A stretch of 64,000 bases of DNA. Source: Brachyhypopomus gauderio (Eukaryota; Chordata; Actinopteri; Gymnotiformes; Hypopomidae). Location: contig NC_135226.1 of assembly GCF_052324685.1 (NCBI RefSeq), positions 16,269,384-16,333,383 on the forward strand. The letters are read 5' to 3'. The notes under the pieces were generated by a model, which saw only the letters and a list, made by a program, of their open reading frames with translations, did no database searches and was not told where the DNA came from. Each line of letters starts with the position of its first letter. Within the stretch, counting starts at the first letter, position 1. Both the position numbers and the translations under genes were made by a program. This document shows positions 29,801-64,000 of the stretch, in pieces.

Positions 29801-32800
29801 ACGTGGAGAATAGCTACAGCCTTGCACAGACTGTCTACGATCACTCGGCATCCGTCACCGCCATGCAGTTTACTGGTGAGTTTGTGAAAAACACTCCTGT
29901 GCACTCTTCTACATCCGCTCAGGCACTGTGAATTAACTCCTACTAGGGTGCATATTAAGAGTATATATGTTGCTGTAGGTGTGGGTCCGAAAGTGTGCAT
30001 GGTGAGCTGTGGTGCAGACAAGAGCATCTACTTCCGTTCGGCTGAGAAGGTTCGTGCACCAAGCCTGCTATTTTGAGTGGGCATCGTCGCATTGCACATC
30101 ACATTGCGCAGCCAAGAGCTTGGTGTGTGTTTTTTGTGTATGTGTTTTTTTTGCCTTTAAATGCCTTTAAATTGTGTGTTTTTTGCCTGGCTGTGTGATT
30201 GCAGTCCCCTGGTGGCCTGACCTTCTCACGCTCTCATCACGTCGTGGAGAAAAGTACGTTATATGACATGGACCTGGACGCCACGCACACGCACGCTGCC
30301 ATCGCATGCCAAGACCGCAACATCAGGTAATGTAGGTGTGAGGGTCAGAGAGGCCTATGAAGGTGCGTGTATTTTGAGGATTTGTTATTAATGACCAGTA
30401 TTTGTTCATAGAGTGTACAATGTGAAGAGTGGCAAGATGAAAAGATGCTTTAAGGGGTCCTTGACTGATGATGGCATGTTGCTCAAGGTATGTAGTTGTG
30501 GGTGTTGGGTGTGTGCATCAGAAGTCACTAGGTGTGAGGTCTTTTTTTGGTTATGTCAGGTCATCTCATGATGCGTAGACCACACATTCTAATTTTAATT
30601 GATCTTGTGGAATTAAAACTCGCATATAAAAAAAAACAGTCTGTTACATGCTTACTTTAAATCACTGTCAGTCACTTGCTTAGATGTTTTTAGATATTTG
30701 AAATAAAACTTTAATTGAAATTCCTGAATTTGCTGAAGTCCTGAAATTCCTGAATGATCATTAATTCGTTCATTCATACTTTTCAATACTTTCCCCTTTT
30801 TTCCAGGTTCAGCTAGATCCTTCCGGAATGTTCTTGGCCACTAGCTGCTCAGACAAGAACATCTGTATTTTTGATTATGAGACTGGAGAGTGTGTGGCGA
30901 CATTATTTGGGCATTCTGGTGATTTTTCTTTGAGTTTTGCATTGTGCTCCTTATTTGATTGTTTTGACTAGTTTTCCAGAATATTTAACTTTTGTTGCTT
31001 ATGTTTTTCTTTTTCCCCCTCCCTATTATAGAAATTGTGACTGGGATGAAGTTCAGTCCAGACTGCAGACACTTGATCACTGTGTGTGGGGACAGGTATA
31101 CCTCAATCTTTCTCTTTACGTGATCACTATGTTTGGAGACTTTCATTTACATAACAATGCTGACACAGAAATGAAGATGCTTGTTGCAACTCTATTGAAT
31201 ATATCTTGAATAAATCTGTTTTTCTTTCTTTTGCTACTTTTGACTACTGCGTCTGCGTCGTGGTATGTTTCCATGTTTGTAAAGTTCTTCCTAATCACAC
31301 CTTTCTGTTTCTGTTCCAGTTCACCTAAACATTCTAAACCTTTTGCACATAACGCTTTTGTAATTGCCAAAGCTCAGTCAAATGCCCTGCTGTTTTTCTG
31401 TTTATTTACGAAGTTTGATACCAAATATTAAGTCATATAGAAACTTTAAATTGGACATTTTAGCAGACAAGATGCAGATTAATTATTTAATGAGCCTAAA
31501 GTGAAATGCTTTTAATTAAATGCTCATTGTATCTTCAATATTTATTTAGTGCATGTGAAAAGCATTCTGAGATTATTTCAATACATTTAATAATTTGAAT
31601 GCGTTATTGTTGAATGTGTGTGTGTGTTGGGGGGGTGTTTTAGCTGCGTGTTTGTGTGGCGGCTATGTTCTCAGATGACTACCTCCATGAGGAAGAGGCT
31701 GACAGAGAGGAGGAAGAAAGCAGGTCTTAGGAACATGACCCGACTTGCTTCCAAGCAGCAAGCCATCAGGTACAACTGCTGTACCATCAGCTATTGCAGG
31801 CGTGATCTAAATTACCCAATGAATCATTAAGATACTATTCAAAATCTGCAATGAGAATAGGTATGGGAAGCAATGAGTTTAGGTATACACATATGAAGAC
31901 CTTTTGACTTATATTTAAACCTATGTGCCCTCTTTATCCACTCACTACCACTTGATTTCTCCATCACGTTAGATTCTGCGGGCCGATCAGAGTCATCACT
32001 ATAACTTGCTTGTCCTGTATCCTCTCCCTGACCAGTTCCTCTTTGCACAGCTGTTGAGCTTTAAAGAAACGTCAGATACTCTGTTGTTGTGGCATTTTGT
32101 AATGGCACGAGTGGAAGTAGCCTACCAATGTTGTGGCTAAAGCCAGCTAGACGACGATGTCGTGCAACGTGAGATCAAATACATGACTGGACAGTAGCTA
32201 ATTAATATGCAGACACTGCACCACTCAACACCAACTGTACATGAATTATGGATTACTTAGTTATGCTAGATTGTCCTCCGTTCTTATCTGTCAAAATGAT
32301 GCACATATTAAACATGATAACTATTAAACATTTTCAATCAGTGATGGAAAATACTTGGTTAACATGACCTCAGATCAAACCTGAGATCAAAACATCTAGA
32401 CTAATCGGTATAATTAAACACAATGATGCACAATAAGATGTATGATAGGTTATATGTGCAAAGGCATTCGAGATTACATAACATTTTGTCTTGCTCTCAT
32501 TTAGGAGAGAGACTTACATTGCTGTACCCTGCAGCATGTCCCAGTCTCAGGAAGAAGAACCAAACAGAACGGTAGAGGCGAAGGAGGACGTTGAAGGTTA
32601 CGCCAGAACCCCAGCCAGGGTGGACCCAAGAATAGGTGAGTGGATGTAACGTTTGTGCTGAGGCCACTGCTGTAATGTAGACAGTGGGTACTAGAACAGA
32701 TGTAAAGCATGCATTTCAACAATTCTAAAATTACACATTTACATGTATGTCTGTAGGCTTTGACTGTAAAAATGTGCTTCATATAAATATGCTTTATGAA

Positions 32801-35800
32801 ACTAGTCAGATGGATTGTGATTATGGAGGTGTGTGTTTATTTTAGAGAGTCTGGACCTCATGATGCCTCAGACCAATGGCCGCCTGCCTATGTGGGCACG
32901 CAGATTGGTATGTACTTATAAGGCAGACTTTAAATATGTGCGTGTGTGTGTAATTGAAAGATTGGTTAGGTTTCACTTTTTCCTGTATTTTCAGGGTCCA
33001 ATATCAGTTTGATTACAAGACAAAAGTCTAACCCTTTCTAACTGCTGTCGGTTGTATTGCACTTTTACTTTTGTGTCACGTATTTAGGGTGCAGGAGCTG
33101 TTGACAGTGTGGATCCTAGCAGACCTAAAGTCACCCACTGCCAGCCACAGGGACGCTGGGCTGTGCACGCAGATCCACTGGCGATTCGTTCAGTGTTTGA
33201 GACCAGGAGCCTGCAGCTGCCCTTCTCTCAGACCCCCAGCAGAGCAGAGGGCGATGATGACGAGTGTGAGGAAGAGAAGGAGGACGTGGACTTTCACCCT
33301 CAGAGTCTAGACAGTCTTCTAGGCGAAGACGAAGAGGCTGAGGATGCAGAAGAGGTGGAGGAGAGGCTCTCGAATGTAGGAATACATTCTTTAAGTGTGT
33401 GGGGTTTTTTTTTTGTGAGAAACTATTTGAGACATGACCTTTTGTGAACTAATGTTTCTGTTTTACCCTAGATGTCCGAAAAGTTTAGTTCTATGCTTCA
33501 GGAGATGGAGCTGCAGTCCCTGGAGACTGAGAAGCAGTTCAACCCAAATCTTAGCTCCTCTGAGAACAATGACTACATCCTGTACCCAGCAAACAGCACT
33601 GCTCTGTCCACCACTGGAGAGGGGTAGGTCTTGTACATCCCTGACGTAGAGAACCAGTGACCTTTAATGTGTGTGTGTAAGAATTGCCCCAGTGTAAGAG
33701 TGATATAAATTAGATTTAATCTTGGACCTAATGAAGACCCCAGCCCCAAACCTGCTCTGCTTTAACAGTGTGCTTATTCCTGTAGGGTATTTGATGTGAA
33801 GGGGCTGTGTGAGGATGTTGAAACTGACCCAGAAGAGGAACTGAGTCCAGACAGTGCCTGCTCAGCTGAGAGTGACCAGGTGCACAGTGACCAGGCCCAT
33901 GACCGTGAGTTGCCAGAGTGACTTATTATTCTACTGTGATACCACAGTGGGAAAAGTTAGAGAGCAGTCCTTATGAGTTTATGGTGTGATGCAAGTTTAA
34001 CTGCTTGATTTAAAGTTTGTGTGATTTATACCCTGTTTAACTAAAGGCTGTTGTGCAGTGGGGTCTTGTTTACAACTTTGCATAGATGGGGCTATATAAA
34101 ATGATATACAATAATAATAATAATTTGTATAGCACCTTTCATAAATACATACAACTCAAGTGCTTTACAGAATAAAAGGAAGCGAAGATAAAATAAAGGA
34201 AACAAAGAAAGTAATAAAATAATTAACCATTGGAGTTTAGTTAGTTTCTTAACTAAATGCAGATTTAAACAGGGATGTTTTGACTCCTCTTGAAGCTGTA
34301 CAGGGATGAAATGTCTTTGTGCTCCTATAATAATATATTATACATTCTACTATATGCGCTCACGTATATAAATGTCTCTCGTTTCAGAGGATACCGACTC
34401 CCTCAGTCAGGGCAGCTCCATTGGCAGTTCTGGAGTGGAGGAAGAGGATGACGAAGATCCTGCCGCACTGCTACGACAGCACTTCGACACACTAGCTGTG
34501 GCCACTAATGGTTCAACATGCCTTTTACTCTCACTGATGTGTTCAGATTAGTTTTTAAGAACGAGAATGTAACTATTAGTCAAGTAAACCCCATTAGTAA
34601 TGCAGCTTTTCATTGACGTAAAAAGTCATCAAAAACTGACAATTTTACTTGCTAGTAAATAAAGCTGCACATCTGTGGTCTATGTGTTAAAAAAGCCCTC
34701 GACTTCATTCCATTACCCTCTGTTGCTACTCTCACAGAAAAGTTTGACACAGACCTGAGCATCTTACAGCAGCCGACCAATGAGAGCAGCTTCCTCAACC
34801 CCCGTCTGAGTCTTTCTACACGCTTCCTCTCCCGCTTCCAGAACCGCATTCGGTCAGTCCACACCACATGCACACGCTTGTATGGTTGTTTTAAGTCATG
34901 CCTGTTTCATTAAGAACACCACTGCATATATTAATATTACATGTTTTAGTATGATCTTGTAGACAACAGCATTATAAATAAACATTTTACCGCATTCTCA
35001 TTAGCTGTGACGTGTTGCAAAGCCGCGTGATTGGCTGTGGATTGGTAAACGGCCAAGTGAGCTGGTGTAATCGGTCATCTTACTCCTGCAGAGGTCCAGG
35101 GGGAGGAGGTGGGGCTGCGTTTCGTCCTTCGAGTTGTCTGCCCACTATTCCAGATGAGGCCAGCAGCACTTCAGTCCTGGGGGACGCAGAGGTATTACAC
35201 ACCAGCACGAGCCAAGGCCACTAGCAGCAAGCTATTACATTTCTGTTGCATTTAACAATCATGATTTTCTTATGTTCTTTGCAAATATTACTGGAGTTGA
35301 TTTAAAAAAAATAATGTGTTTTGAACCCTTTTTGATGTTGGCAGTGACATGTTGGCCAAGAACAGCATTTCTTAATATTTTTACTTAAGGAAACATTGGT
35401 TTATATGTATTGCATATATTGACATCTATGGGAAATGGTCAAACGCATGCATTGAAAACAATTAATGTTTTAATTCAATTAATGAAACGTGGCTATACAA
35501 AAATACTTGGATAAGACTATTCATAGTCATGTGTATAGAGATCATCAGAATTGGTGATGGTTAAGACATAAAGGGGCTTTGACTCAAGTTTTAAAAATTA
35601 AAAACTCATCTTCCCCTTTTGGGCTTTGATTCCTATTGTTAATCCTGTGTTAATCCTCCAAGGTCTGTACTCCAAACACCCAAAGAACGGATCAAAATAA
35701 AAACCAAAAAAGTGGTAAGATCAATTTTAGATTTCAGTTTAGGACTTTGAAAGGAGTTTTATGACATTGTTAAAATTATAACAAAACTGATTTAATATAA

Positions 35801-38800
35801 TGAAGTTCACTTCAAACATCACTTCAAGTCACTCATGGGGTACATCTTTACACATCAGTTGTGTTGTATTTAGCATGATTTTAAGATATTGCAGGGTTCC
35901 TGTTTTTCTGCCAAGTTTCCATGTGTTTATGGCTGGTGTCGGCAGCTATATGACACAAGCCGCTGTGAAACATGTGGCGCTTACATATAGGTGTTATGTC
36001 ATTTTTCAGAGACCACAGGGAACGCAGTGACTTCACAACTGAATGTTCAAAGTCCTTCCAGAACTCCAAGCATATCTGCTCCCAAACCTTCTGATGTTGC
36101 CATTGAAGTTGCATTGTCTACCTTGTGTACTTCAGAGGCCTCGTGCCAAAGTGACTTGGGTTCTTCTGCCAGGCCCTCCGGCAAAAGTAGCTTCGCAGAA
36201 GACGATCCCAGTGTGTCCCCATTACTGAGGCATCCTCATGAAAATAGGGAGCTCTGGAAAGACTCATCATCTAGCCAGGACGTTTGTGAGGCTGTAGAAT
36301 ATGAGGAAAACCTCGCATATCCACATCCTCCTTCTGCTGAGGTACTCTCTTCAGGAACTGTCAAACCAGCACCTTCTCAGATGACACCTGGCCCAGGTAA
36401 TCACAGGGCCCGGGCAGCACTTCACCTAGACCTGCCTGCACCACTCCCCGCAAGCATGTCGCCTGCTTCCCACAAGTCCCTGAGAAGCCAGGTAGAGCAT
36501 GTTTACCCTCCTTGTCAAAAGACCTTGGTGAGTCCTACAGAGATGCGCTCGCTAGGAAAAGAAAGTCGGAAACGAATCCGAAACATTGAGGAAGGTCTCG
36601 CCCCAAAGTCCTCCAACAGGCCGTCATCTGGGCCAGTGATGGCTGCCATGAAAGGCAGCCCGTCTGTAATGCCGACAAAGAACTTGGAAAATTCTCAGTC
36701 CTGCACTCGGAGAGGGACTGCAAGTTCATCCAAATCGAAGCCCACGTGTGAGGGACAAGTGCCTGGAGACACTGGTATTGTGTTCTGCAGATGACAAACA
36801 TGCCTAATGTTTTTCTAGTGTAAAAGGAATTAACTTCAACATCAAGATCTGGGAATTACAGATTTTTCATCGTCCTTTAACTGGGTAAATGGGGGGAGAC
36901 CATGTCAAGTATGATTAATAGTGGCTCATCAGTGTACACAGTTCACTGACTGACTAATTTTAAAATGCAGCACTGGATTTGGATTTAAATAGTATTTAAA
37001 TAGCTGTGGCTACCTTAAACGGAGCCATCTAGCTGTAAATAGCCGGGGCTACCTTAAGAGTAATCAAGAAGATTCCGTGGCCGATTATTAAGGACAGAGT
37101 AGATTACCATCTTGACCTTCACTGCAATTCTGGTCTCGAGTGTGCAAGGCCCACCATAAAAGGGCATGTGAATTTAATACCGCCTTTGTTATCAGTAAAA
37201 CAAAACGCCTTGCTTTTACTAAAAGTATTATTATTACTATTGTGTCAGATGTCAGGCCTTTCCAAGCAGATGAACAGAGCTGTATACATTGAGTGATTTT
37301 ATGTTCCCTTTTAGACGAGACTGTAAATCTGCAGATGTGCATGGAGATTGTGGATGAGCTACAGCACACAATGCAAAGAGCAGCCGGCTTTTACGTTAAG
37401 GTATCTTCACACTCTGCTTGTACCTCACTTCTCGTTTATTAGGGATACACTGCATGTCATTAGCGCCCCCTTGGTTTTCCATATACAAGAAGCCTTGCAG
37501 GTCAACCATTTAATAAGTGCATTTTTTATTGAAACCCATAAGCATTGTCACCAATCTAAGACATTTTTATGTTCTGGTAATAAATCCTTTTATTTATTGG
37601 CAACCTCCAGGACACTCAAGGTCACATTTACGGTGCCAGAATACACATTTTCTATGTGCCAGAATACAATTACAAGCAAGAAACAAGAAATAGAAACCAG
37701 ATAAGACAAGATAAAACGATTACAATGAGGACAATGAGTGTCCCAAGAGCAGTTTTGATTACTACAATGGAATCTAAACGACGAATATGGGAGGGGGATG
37801 CATTCCAGAGTTTAGGTGCAGCGTAGGAAAAAGCTCTAGCACCAACTGTACTAAAATTGATAAAAGGCCTGCCGAAGAAGACTGCAGAGAATGGGATGGA
37901 GTATAGAGCTGGAGATGATCAATAAGATAGGCAGGGTAGAGATTATGGAGGGCCTTAAACGTAAATAGTACTATATGAAACAGCATCCTTCAGTGACACG
38001 AAGCCGATGTAACTGAATCAACAAGGGTGTAACATGGTCAGTCAATTTAGAACGTGTAGTAATCAGAGCTGCAGCACGTACTCGTTGAATAGATTTATTT
38101 AGAATACCTGTAAGGATTGCATTACAATAATCAATATGTGATGTAACCAATGCATTGACCAAGACTTCTATTGAACGTTGTGACAACTCGAGACACAGTC
38201 TAGAGATATTCCGAAGGTGAAAAAATGCAACTCAAGACACATTACTTGTATGACTGGAGAAAGACAGTGTACTATCAAGACTAACTCCAAGACTTTTAAC
38301 CTGTGCAGAAACGGGTATAACAGTTTCAGCAATGGAAAGTGAACAGATCATACTTTGTGTTGCTTTGGACCCTATAAGAAGTAATTTCGATTTATTGCTA
38401 TTAATTTTTAATAATAATAAATTTTATTTAAAAGCGCCTTTCAAGTGACCCAAGGACACTGTACAATAGATAATAATAAAATAAAAAAGGTAAGTGCACA
38501 TACAACTTAAAATGACCATAAAGACAGATACATAGTATCATCCATATGCTAGTTTAAAAAGATGAGTTTTGAGACTGGTTTTAAAAACATCTAAAGATGA
38601 ACAAGCTCACAGTGCATCGGGAAGACTATTCCACAGCTTTGGACCCGCAACACAAAATGCTCCATTTCCAATGGTACTTAGCTTAATATGTGGGACCTCG
38701 AGCAAATGGAGGCTTGAGGAGCGAAGAGTATGCACTGGAGAGTATGGTTGCAATAGACTACTTGGGTAAGAAGGGGCAAGGTCGTGCAAGGATTTAAACA

Positions 38801-41378
38801 CCAACATAAGCAATTTGTACTGTATTCGGTACTTTACTGGAAGCCAATGAAGACGACTTAGGACTGGAGTAATATGCTCCCAAGATCTTGTATGGGTCAA
38901 GATGTATGGGTCATATTGCAACCTGCTCAAAGCCTGATCAGGGAGGCCACACAAGTTATTTGTTTTAGTTATTTCTAATCCACGTATGGATCACATAAAC
39001 ATTAAAAGCTCTGGGTACGAGAGCAGATGTTGGCTGTGTAGACACATACAACTGTATGTCATCTGCATAGCAGTGAAACTGGATCCCATAGTGTCTGAAA
39101 ATATTACAAAGAGGAAGAAGGTAAATACTGAACAAGAAAGCCCCCAACACTAAACCCTGTGGTACTCCACATTGAACTAGAGCTCTCGGACCGGTAATTC
39201 TGAATCTGAATATACTGTTTCCTCTCAGATAGGAGGCAAACCACTGATAGACAGTACCACAGACCCCAATGCTAGCTAATGGAAGCTTAAAAGCTTCCAA
39301 AAGCTGCTGATGGGGATACAGTGTTGAATGCTGCTCTGAGGTCAAGGAGGATAAGAATAGAAAGTGAACCAGATTCAGCAGCCTGGAGGAGATCATTAGT
39401 AATCTTAGTACAGAACTTTTTGGTTAAGTTTAGGCCAGAAACCAGATTGGAACCGTTATAGTAAATTAAATTTATCAAGGTAAGCCTGAAGCTGTGCTGC
39501 AACTACCTTTTCCAGAATTTTGGAAATAAATAGTAAATTTGAAATTGGCTGATAGCTATTCATATCATTAGGATCCAAACCAGATTTCTTCACAGTTGGC
39601 CTAATTGTAGCAATTAGGCCTTCCCTTTAGTGAGGAAGGCACCATGCCAGTAAACAGAGAGGAGTTAATGATCATAGTAATCCGAGATAATGGGAGGTGG
39701 GCATGCCTTAACTAGAGTTGTGGCTATAGGATCCAAGGAACATGTTGAGGTGTTGGATTTATTGATAAGGTCAGAAATGTGATTTTCAGTTGAGACTAAA
39801 AGACTAAAATCACATAGAATAGTAAGTGTGGCCAGTTTCATTGCACTCAGTGGTTGTAAATTAGACTCGGTTATCAATGTCCAGTTGCTCATAGATTCTA
39901 CTAATTTTGGAGTTGAAAAACTAAACAGAAAACAAAAAAAATCCCCAAAACACTAAATTAATCATTGAAGGTTACTACTCTTATTGATTTTAGGTGGCTG
40001 AAGTAGTCTTTTCACTGTGGAAAAGAGAGATCTTCCTTCACCTGCACTTACATTTTTTGTATTATTTTTTTACATTTTTGAAAGGCACTAGTTGATCGAA
40101 GTACATTTTGTTCTGATGAACATTGACAATAGATGCAAACAATTCAAACCGACCTTTAACCAGGTCACCACATCGGTGATGTCTAAATGTATTACAACTC
40201 ATGTGCTGCACATTCTTAAGAGTTCAAGCAATCTTGACAGCGCTGGAGGAACACGTAGCCCTCCATGGGTTGTTTCCTATTGTAAATGTGTTTGTGGGTA
40301 TTTGGTGTTTAGGGAACTTGATCTATGTTGCTGATGATGTATGATTGTGTGGGTAATGTTTTATAAAGTCAGCAGTCTTAGGAATACTACTAAAGTTGAG
40401 TCTGTTTTATAGATGGAAAAATTCTGTTCAGATTAGGTCATTCTATAACGTCCTAGCTAGTGGTGGTTTTTTGTTTTGTTTTTGTTTGTATATACACGTG
40501 TGTGTGTGCGTTCTTTATCTATCCATATCTATCTAGCTCTCTATCTATCTATCTCTATCTATCTCTATCTATCTCTATCTATCTATCTATCTCAAACTGC
40601 TTCTGAAATGGTTTCACAGAGCAGACAATCTCCTAGCATGACACACTGAACTTAATAAAGCTACAGTTTTTCTAGGATTTTTAGGATTGCTTTGTACTAC
40701 ATAGTAGTTTGGAAACAATGTAATAATATAAGTACCACAGCCTGATAACCCATATTTATTTGCTTCATATTTACTGTTAATAAAAGGCTCAACTTTCATT
40801 GTTACCACATTGTTAGCTATTGCTTCCTCATATATTTTGTTAGAACATTACTGTTCCCAGCTGGTTTGGAACTTTGTCAGCCATTGGTTGCCCTATTTTT
40901 AGGTTATGTTTTCCCTGCTGCCACTCGTTTTTGTCAGCTGAAACAGCTAAAACTTTTTATGGTGGCATGAAGGCATGATGATTCATATATTTTGGAGAAA
41001 ACTTCTAAGAATTGCTATTGGATGCAAAAAAAGAGTATTGCCCAAAATATTTTACCTCGTTGATTCAGGAACTAATGTTGTATACTGAATATATTCTTTG
41101 TCCCTCCCCACACCTCCTCATAGCTGCAGTCTGTCCAGGACCTGTCTGAGGAGCAGGTGCAGATGAAGAGCGTTCTGCAGGAGGCCTTTTCTGGGCTGAA
41201 GCAGGAACTGGGCTGCCTCTGTCCCCAGGAGCCATGTCCTGCTGGCCAGCAAGCCCCCCGACCCCCCGAAGACTCTCCCGGGCGGCAGCTGAGGGATGAC
41301 CGGGCCATGGCTCTTCTGGAAAAATACTCAGAGATGCTACTGTTGCGAATGGCTGAAAAGAAGACTGACTGCAGTTGA
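23896..41378 (+). CDS. wdr62: WD repeat-containing protein 62, 31 coding exons
   Basis: Centrosome and spindle-pole scaffold that also docks JNK; human WDR62 loss causes microcephaly. Exons: 23896-24042, 24317-24408, 24500-24562, 24699-24756, 25148-25318, 25422-25559, 26386-26568, 27210-27370, 27884-28073, 28215-28364, 28459-28619, 29297-29388, 29750-29875, 29979-30049, 30205-30326, 30412-30487, 30807-30918, 31032-31095, 31644-31769, 32505-32635, 32846-32907, 33088-33375, 33472-33623, 33786-33904, 34388-34510, 34738-34852, 35092-35191, 35663-35714, 36010-36774, 37315-37400, 41124-41378. Total 4551 nt = 1516 aa, like human WDR62. Residues 50-768 are the WD-repeat tandem propellers (e.g. [35 protein letters not shown]). 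Residues 769-1404 look disordered, with an acidic part near 875-925. The C-terminal helical region has [10 protein letters not shown]. The paralogue MAPKBP1 shares much of the propeller, but [25 protein letters not shown] and LGVDVTQG favour WDR62. Exon 28 is the least certain. The start ATG has a GCCATGG context. Confidence 0.92.
25319..25421 (+). other. wdr62 intron 5, GC-AG type
   Basis: Exon 5 ends GAATGGAAG followed by GCGAGT; no GT in a usable position gives the correct frame. Joining to 25422 gives [13 protein letters not shown], aligned residue for residue with WDWKKDIVVASNK of human WDR62. The intron is only 103 bp. Confidence 0.85.
28620..29296 (+). other. wdr62 intron 11, no gene signal
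   Basis: 677 bp of intron carrying a (TTTA)7 run at 29163-29189; nothing else recognised. Confidence 0.6.
34110..34200 (-). repeat. L2-type LINE 3' tail remnant
   Basis: Read on the minus strand, it has a GTAAAGCACTTGAG then AGGTGCTATACAAATT motif followed by ATT repeats, the usual 3' end of fish L2-like LINEs. It resembles 38403-38490. Located in wdr62 intron 24. Confidence 0.6.
37740..39900 (-). mobile_element. Degenerate L2/CR1-clade LINE (reverse transcriptase), with a second LINE inserted
   Basis: In wdr62 intron 30. On the minus strand, decayed frames run from about 39892 down. A block with [12 protein letters not shown] near 39310 is followed by a frame (39396-38965) containing [16 protein letters not shown] and [13 protein letters not shown], the YADD active-site box of non-LTR reverse transcriptases. 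After an interruption, the protein resumes near 38390 with [11 protein letters not shown] and continues to about 37774 ([35 protein letters not shown]). Frameshifts and stops show it is dead. Ends are approximate; no target duplication was resolved. Confidence 0.8.
38403..38955 (-). mobile_element. 5'-truncated L2-type LINE nested inside the older LINE
   Basis: The minus strand encodes the C-terminal LINE block ([20 protein letters not shown] ... [12 protein letters not shown]) and then a 3' tail of ATT repeats at 38403-38420. It separates two parts of the host LINE that would otherwise be contiguous, so it is a later, 5'-truncated insertion in the same orientation. Its exact left and right limits are uncertain by about 15 bp. 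Confidence 0.7.
40515..40593. repeat. (TATC)n-rich microsatellite
   Basis: Interrupted TATC/CTAT repeat in wdr62 intron 30, about 530 bp before the last exon. Confidence 0.9.
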
Positions 41379-42264
41379 GTTATCGTGTCTACAGGACCTC
41401 TCTTCCCCCCACATACATATATATATGTGTGTGTGTATATACATTTTTTTAACACACACATCTGTAACAGTTTATAAAATTCTGCTCACCTTTTGAAATG
41501 GTTTTTACTAAAAGTAATTGCCTTAAATTGCAGCAACTGGCTATTGCTAGAATTGATTCCACATAACTTCAATATTTCAGTATTTAATAGATGTCCTTGG
41601 AGCTTTTGTTGTAAGCATTGTTTAAGCTATAGCATTACCACAAATTATTTATTACAGCACAGTGATTTATAATCGCGTGCTATTGTTTACATTTTGGGTG
41701 ACAACAATTTTTTTTTTTATTGGAAGTCCCATGCTTGATGCTGGTTTTAATTCTTTTACAGTGTCTTTTAATACCCAAGAACAAATTCATATTCTTAAGA
41801 TCATGCTTATTGTGTTTTTTTGTAATCTTCAAATGGCCAGGGTAAAACAAATAAGCATGGTTTGACTGTTTCTTGCCATTCTGAATAACCAAAAAGCAGT
41901 ATTAACAGCGTGTGAGTGAGTGCTCATTAATAAAGTTTCTGATTACATTTCACGAGCTTAGTGTGGTAGTGTTTAGTTTCAGGTTTTGTTTTGTTTTAGT
42001 GTCACTTTGTTGGCTTTGATAACATTGCCGTTATCTAGTCACAATCACCCTGTGTTTCACCATCTGCTGTACCTGGGATGTGAGTGCTGTTGCATAAAAC
42101 CCGTTTAATTGTTTCACATGTAAAGTGCAAATGTTGCAGACGTGTGTCTGCCTCGGGCTTTAGTTTTGACCACCACCGCTGGCTTTCCTTGTACATTTTA
42201 TACAAGAATTTGTAAATATTTGTTTACCTATTCAATTTATTCATGGTGATCAAGTTTAAATAAA
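41379..42264 (+). other. wdr62 3'UTR (approximate)
   Basis: Follows the TGA of wdr62. AATAAA hexamers occur at 41929-41934 and 42259-42264; either could end the transcript. If the second is used, the UTR ends only about 490 bp before the atg16l2 start codon. Confidence 0.6.
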
Positions 42265-42751
42265 TTCTATATCTATACAAGCGGTCTTTTTTATATCCAC
42301 CACCACCAGGATCAAATTGCTGACGTTGCCGAAGTTGCTGTGGTTTGCTGCTGTAGCCTATTTCACTGGTAATACGTTAAATCGTAAAACCAGTCCTTTG
42401 GCTGGCTGAAACTAGCAAGCACATAAATAGTTCCGATCTCTTTAAATCCACAAACAATCAGTGAGGAAAATGGCATTTGGTGCCCGATCCTATCCTGTCC
42501 AGAGTAGGACAAAAAAAAGCCCAACTTCCTCGTTTGTACGTGAAATAAACACGGTGAAGTGCAGGCGGGTCTTTGAATGACGTTGTGCAGCTTCCCGGTG
42601 ACTCGCAGCCTGAGCCGACGCAGCAGAACTTGTTTCTGCGAGTTGCTTTTGTTGACAGCGCTCAGCACTGGCGTTTACGGCTTACGGTGACCATGCAGAA
42701 ATTAATCACCGACAATGCATTTGGAAAGAGACACCCGTGATTTAGTTAATC

Positions 42752-64000
<21,249 letters not shown>

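Noticed and set aside
23896..41378. Naming this gene mapkbp1
   Set aside because: The propeller region shares features with both paralogues, but the C-terminal motifs ([25 protein letters not shown]) and total length match WDR62. A tree would settle it.

Overview
The window is vertebrate nuclear DNA, most likely from a ray-finned (teleost) fish. Support for this: long introns bounded by GT-AG sites, very long (GT)n, (CT)n and (TA)n microsatellites, and a fish-type transposon load (non-autonomous hAT elements, an L2-type LINE, an RTE/Rex3-like LINE tail and a Tc1 remnant). The four proteins are vertebrate orthologues. No tRNA, rRNA, CRISPR, bacterial operon or virus was seen.

Layout. (1) About 1-607: 5' flank of the first gene. 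A fragment of a hAT-like repeat lies at the left edge, followed by a CpG-rich stretch with a perfect CArG box. (2) 608-18427, + strand: slc12a7, K-Cl cotransporter KCC4, reconstructed as 26 coding exons (1113 aa). Introns 1 and 10 each hold an intact, TSD-flanked non-autonomous hAT element. (3) 18428 to about 20300: its 3'UTR. (4) 21251-21915, - strand: a small three-exon gene for a 94-aa single-pass protein, mrap (melanocortin-2 receptor accessory protein). It is easy to miss because no single reading frame covers it. (5) 23896-41378, + strand: wdr62, 31 coding exons (1516 aa), a WD-repeat spindle and centrosome scaffold. Its last intron contains nested L2-type LINE copies. (6) 42752 to beyond the right edge, + strand: atg16l2, 17 coding exons visible (576 complete codons plus two bases). 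Only the last part of the final WD repeat is missing.

All exon boundaries were built by hand, and every junction keeps the reading phase. Summed lengths match the vertebrate families. The four genes have no evident shared pathway (ion transport, melanocortin signalling, mitotic spindle, autophagy-related), so their adjacency looks like ordinary vertebrate gene order.

The most interesting points are splicing-related. slc12a7 exon 18 is enclosed by a (CT)n tract and a 136-bp (GT)n tract that supplies its 5' splice site. atg16l2 exon 9 has a (GT)n tract against its 3' splice site. A 139-bp tandem duplication in atg16l2 has created a potential in-frame 36-nt duplicate exon. slc12a7 has a 15-nt microexon and a KCC2-like C-terminal regulatory cassette. 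wdr62 has a GC-AG intron. I found no wholly new biological system.
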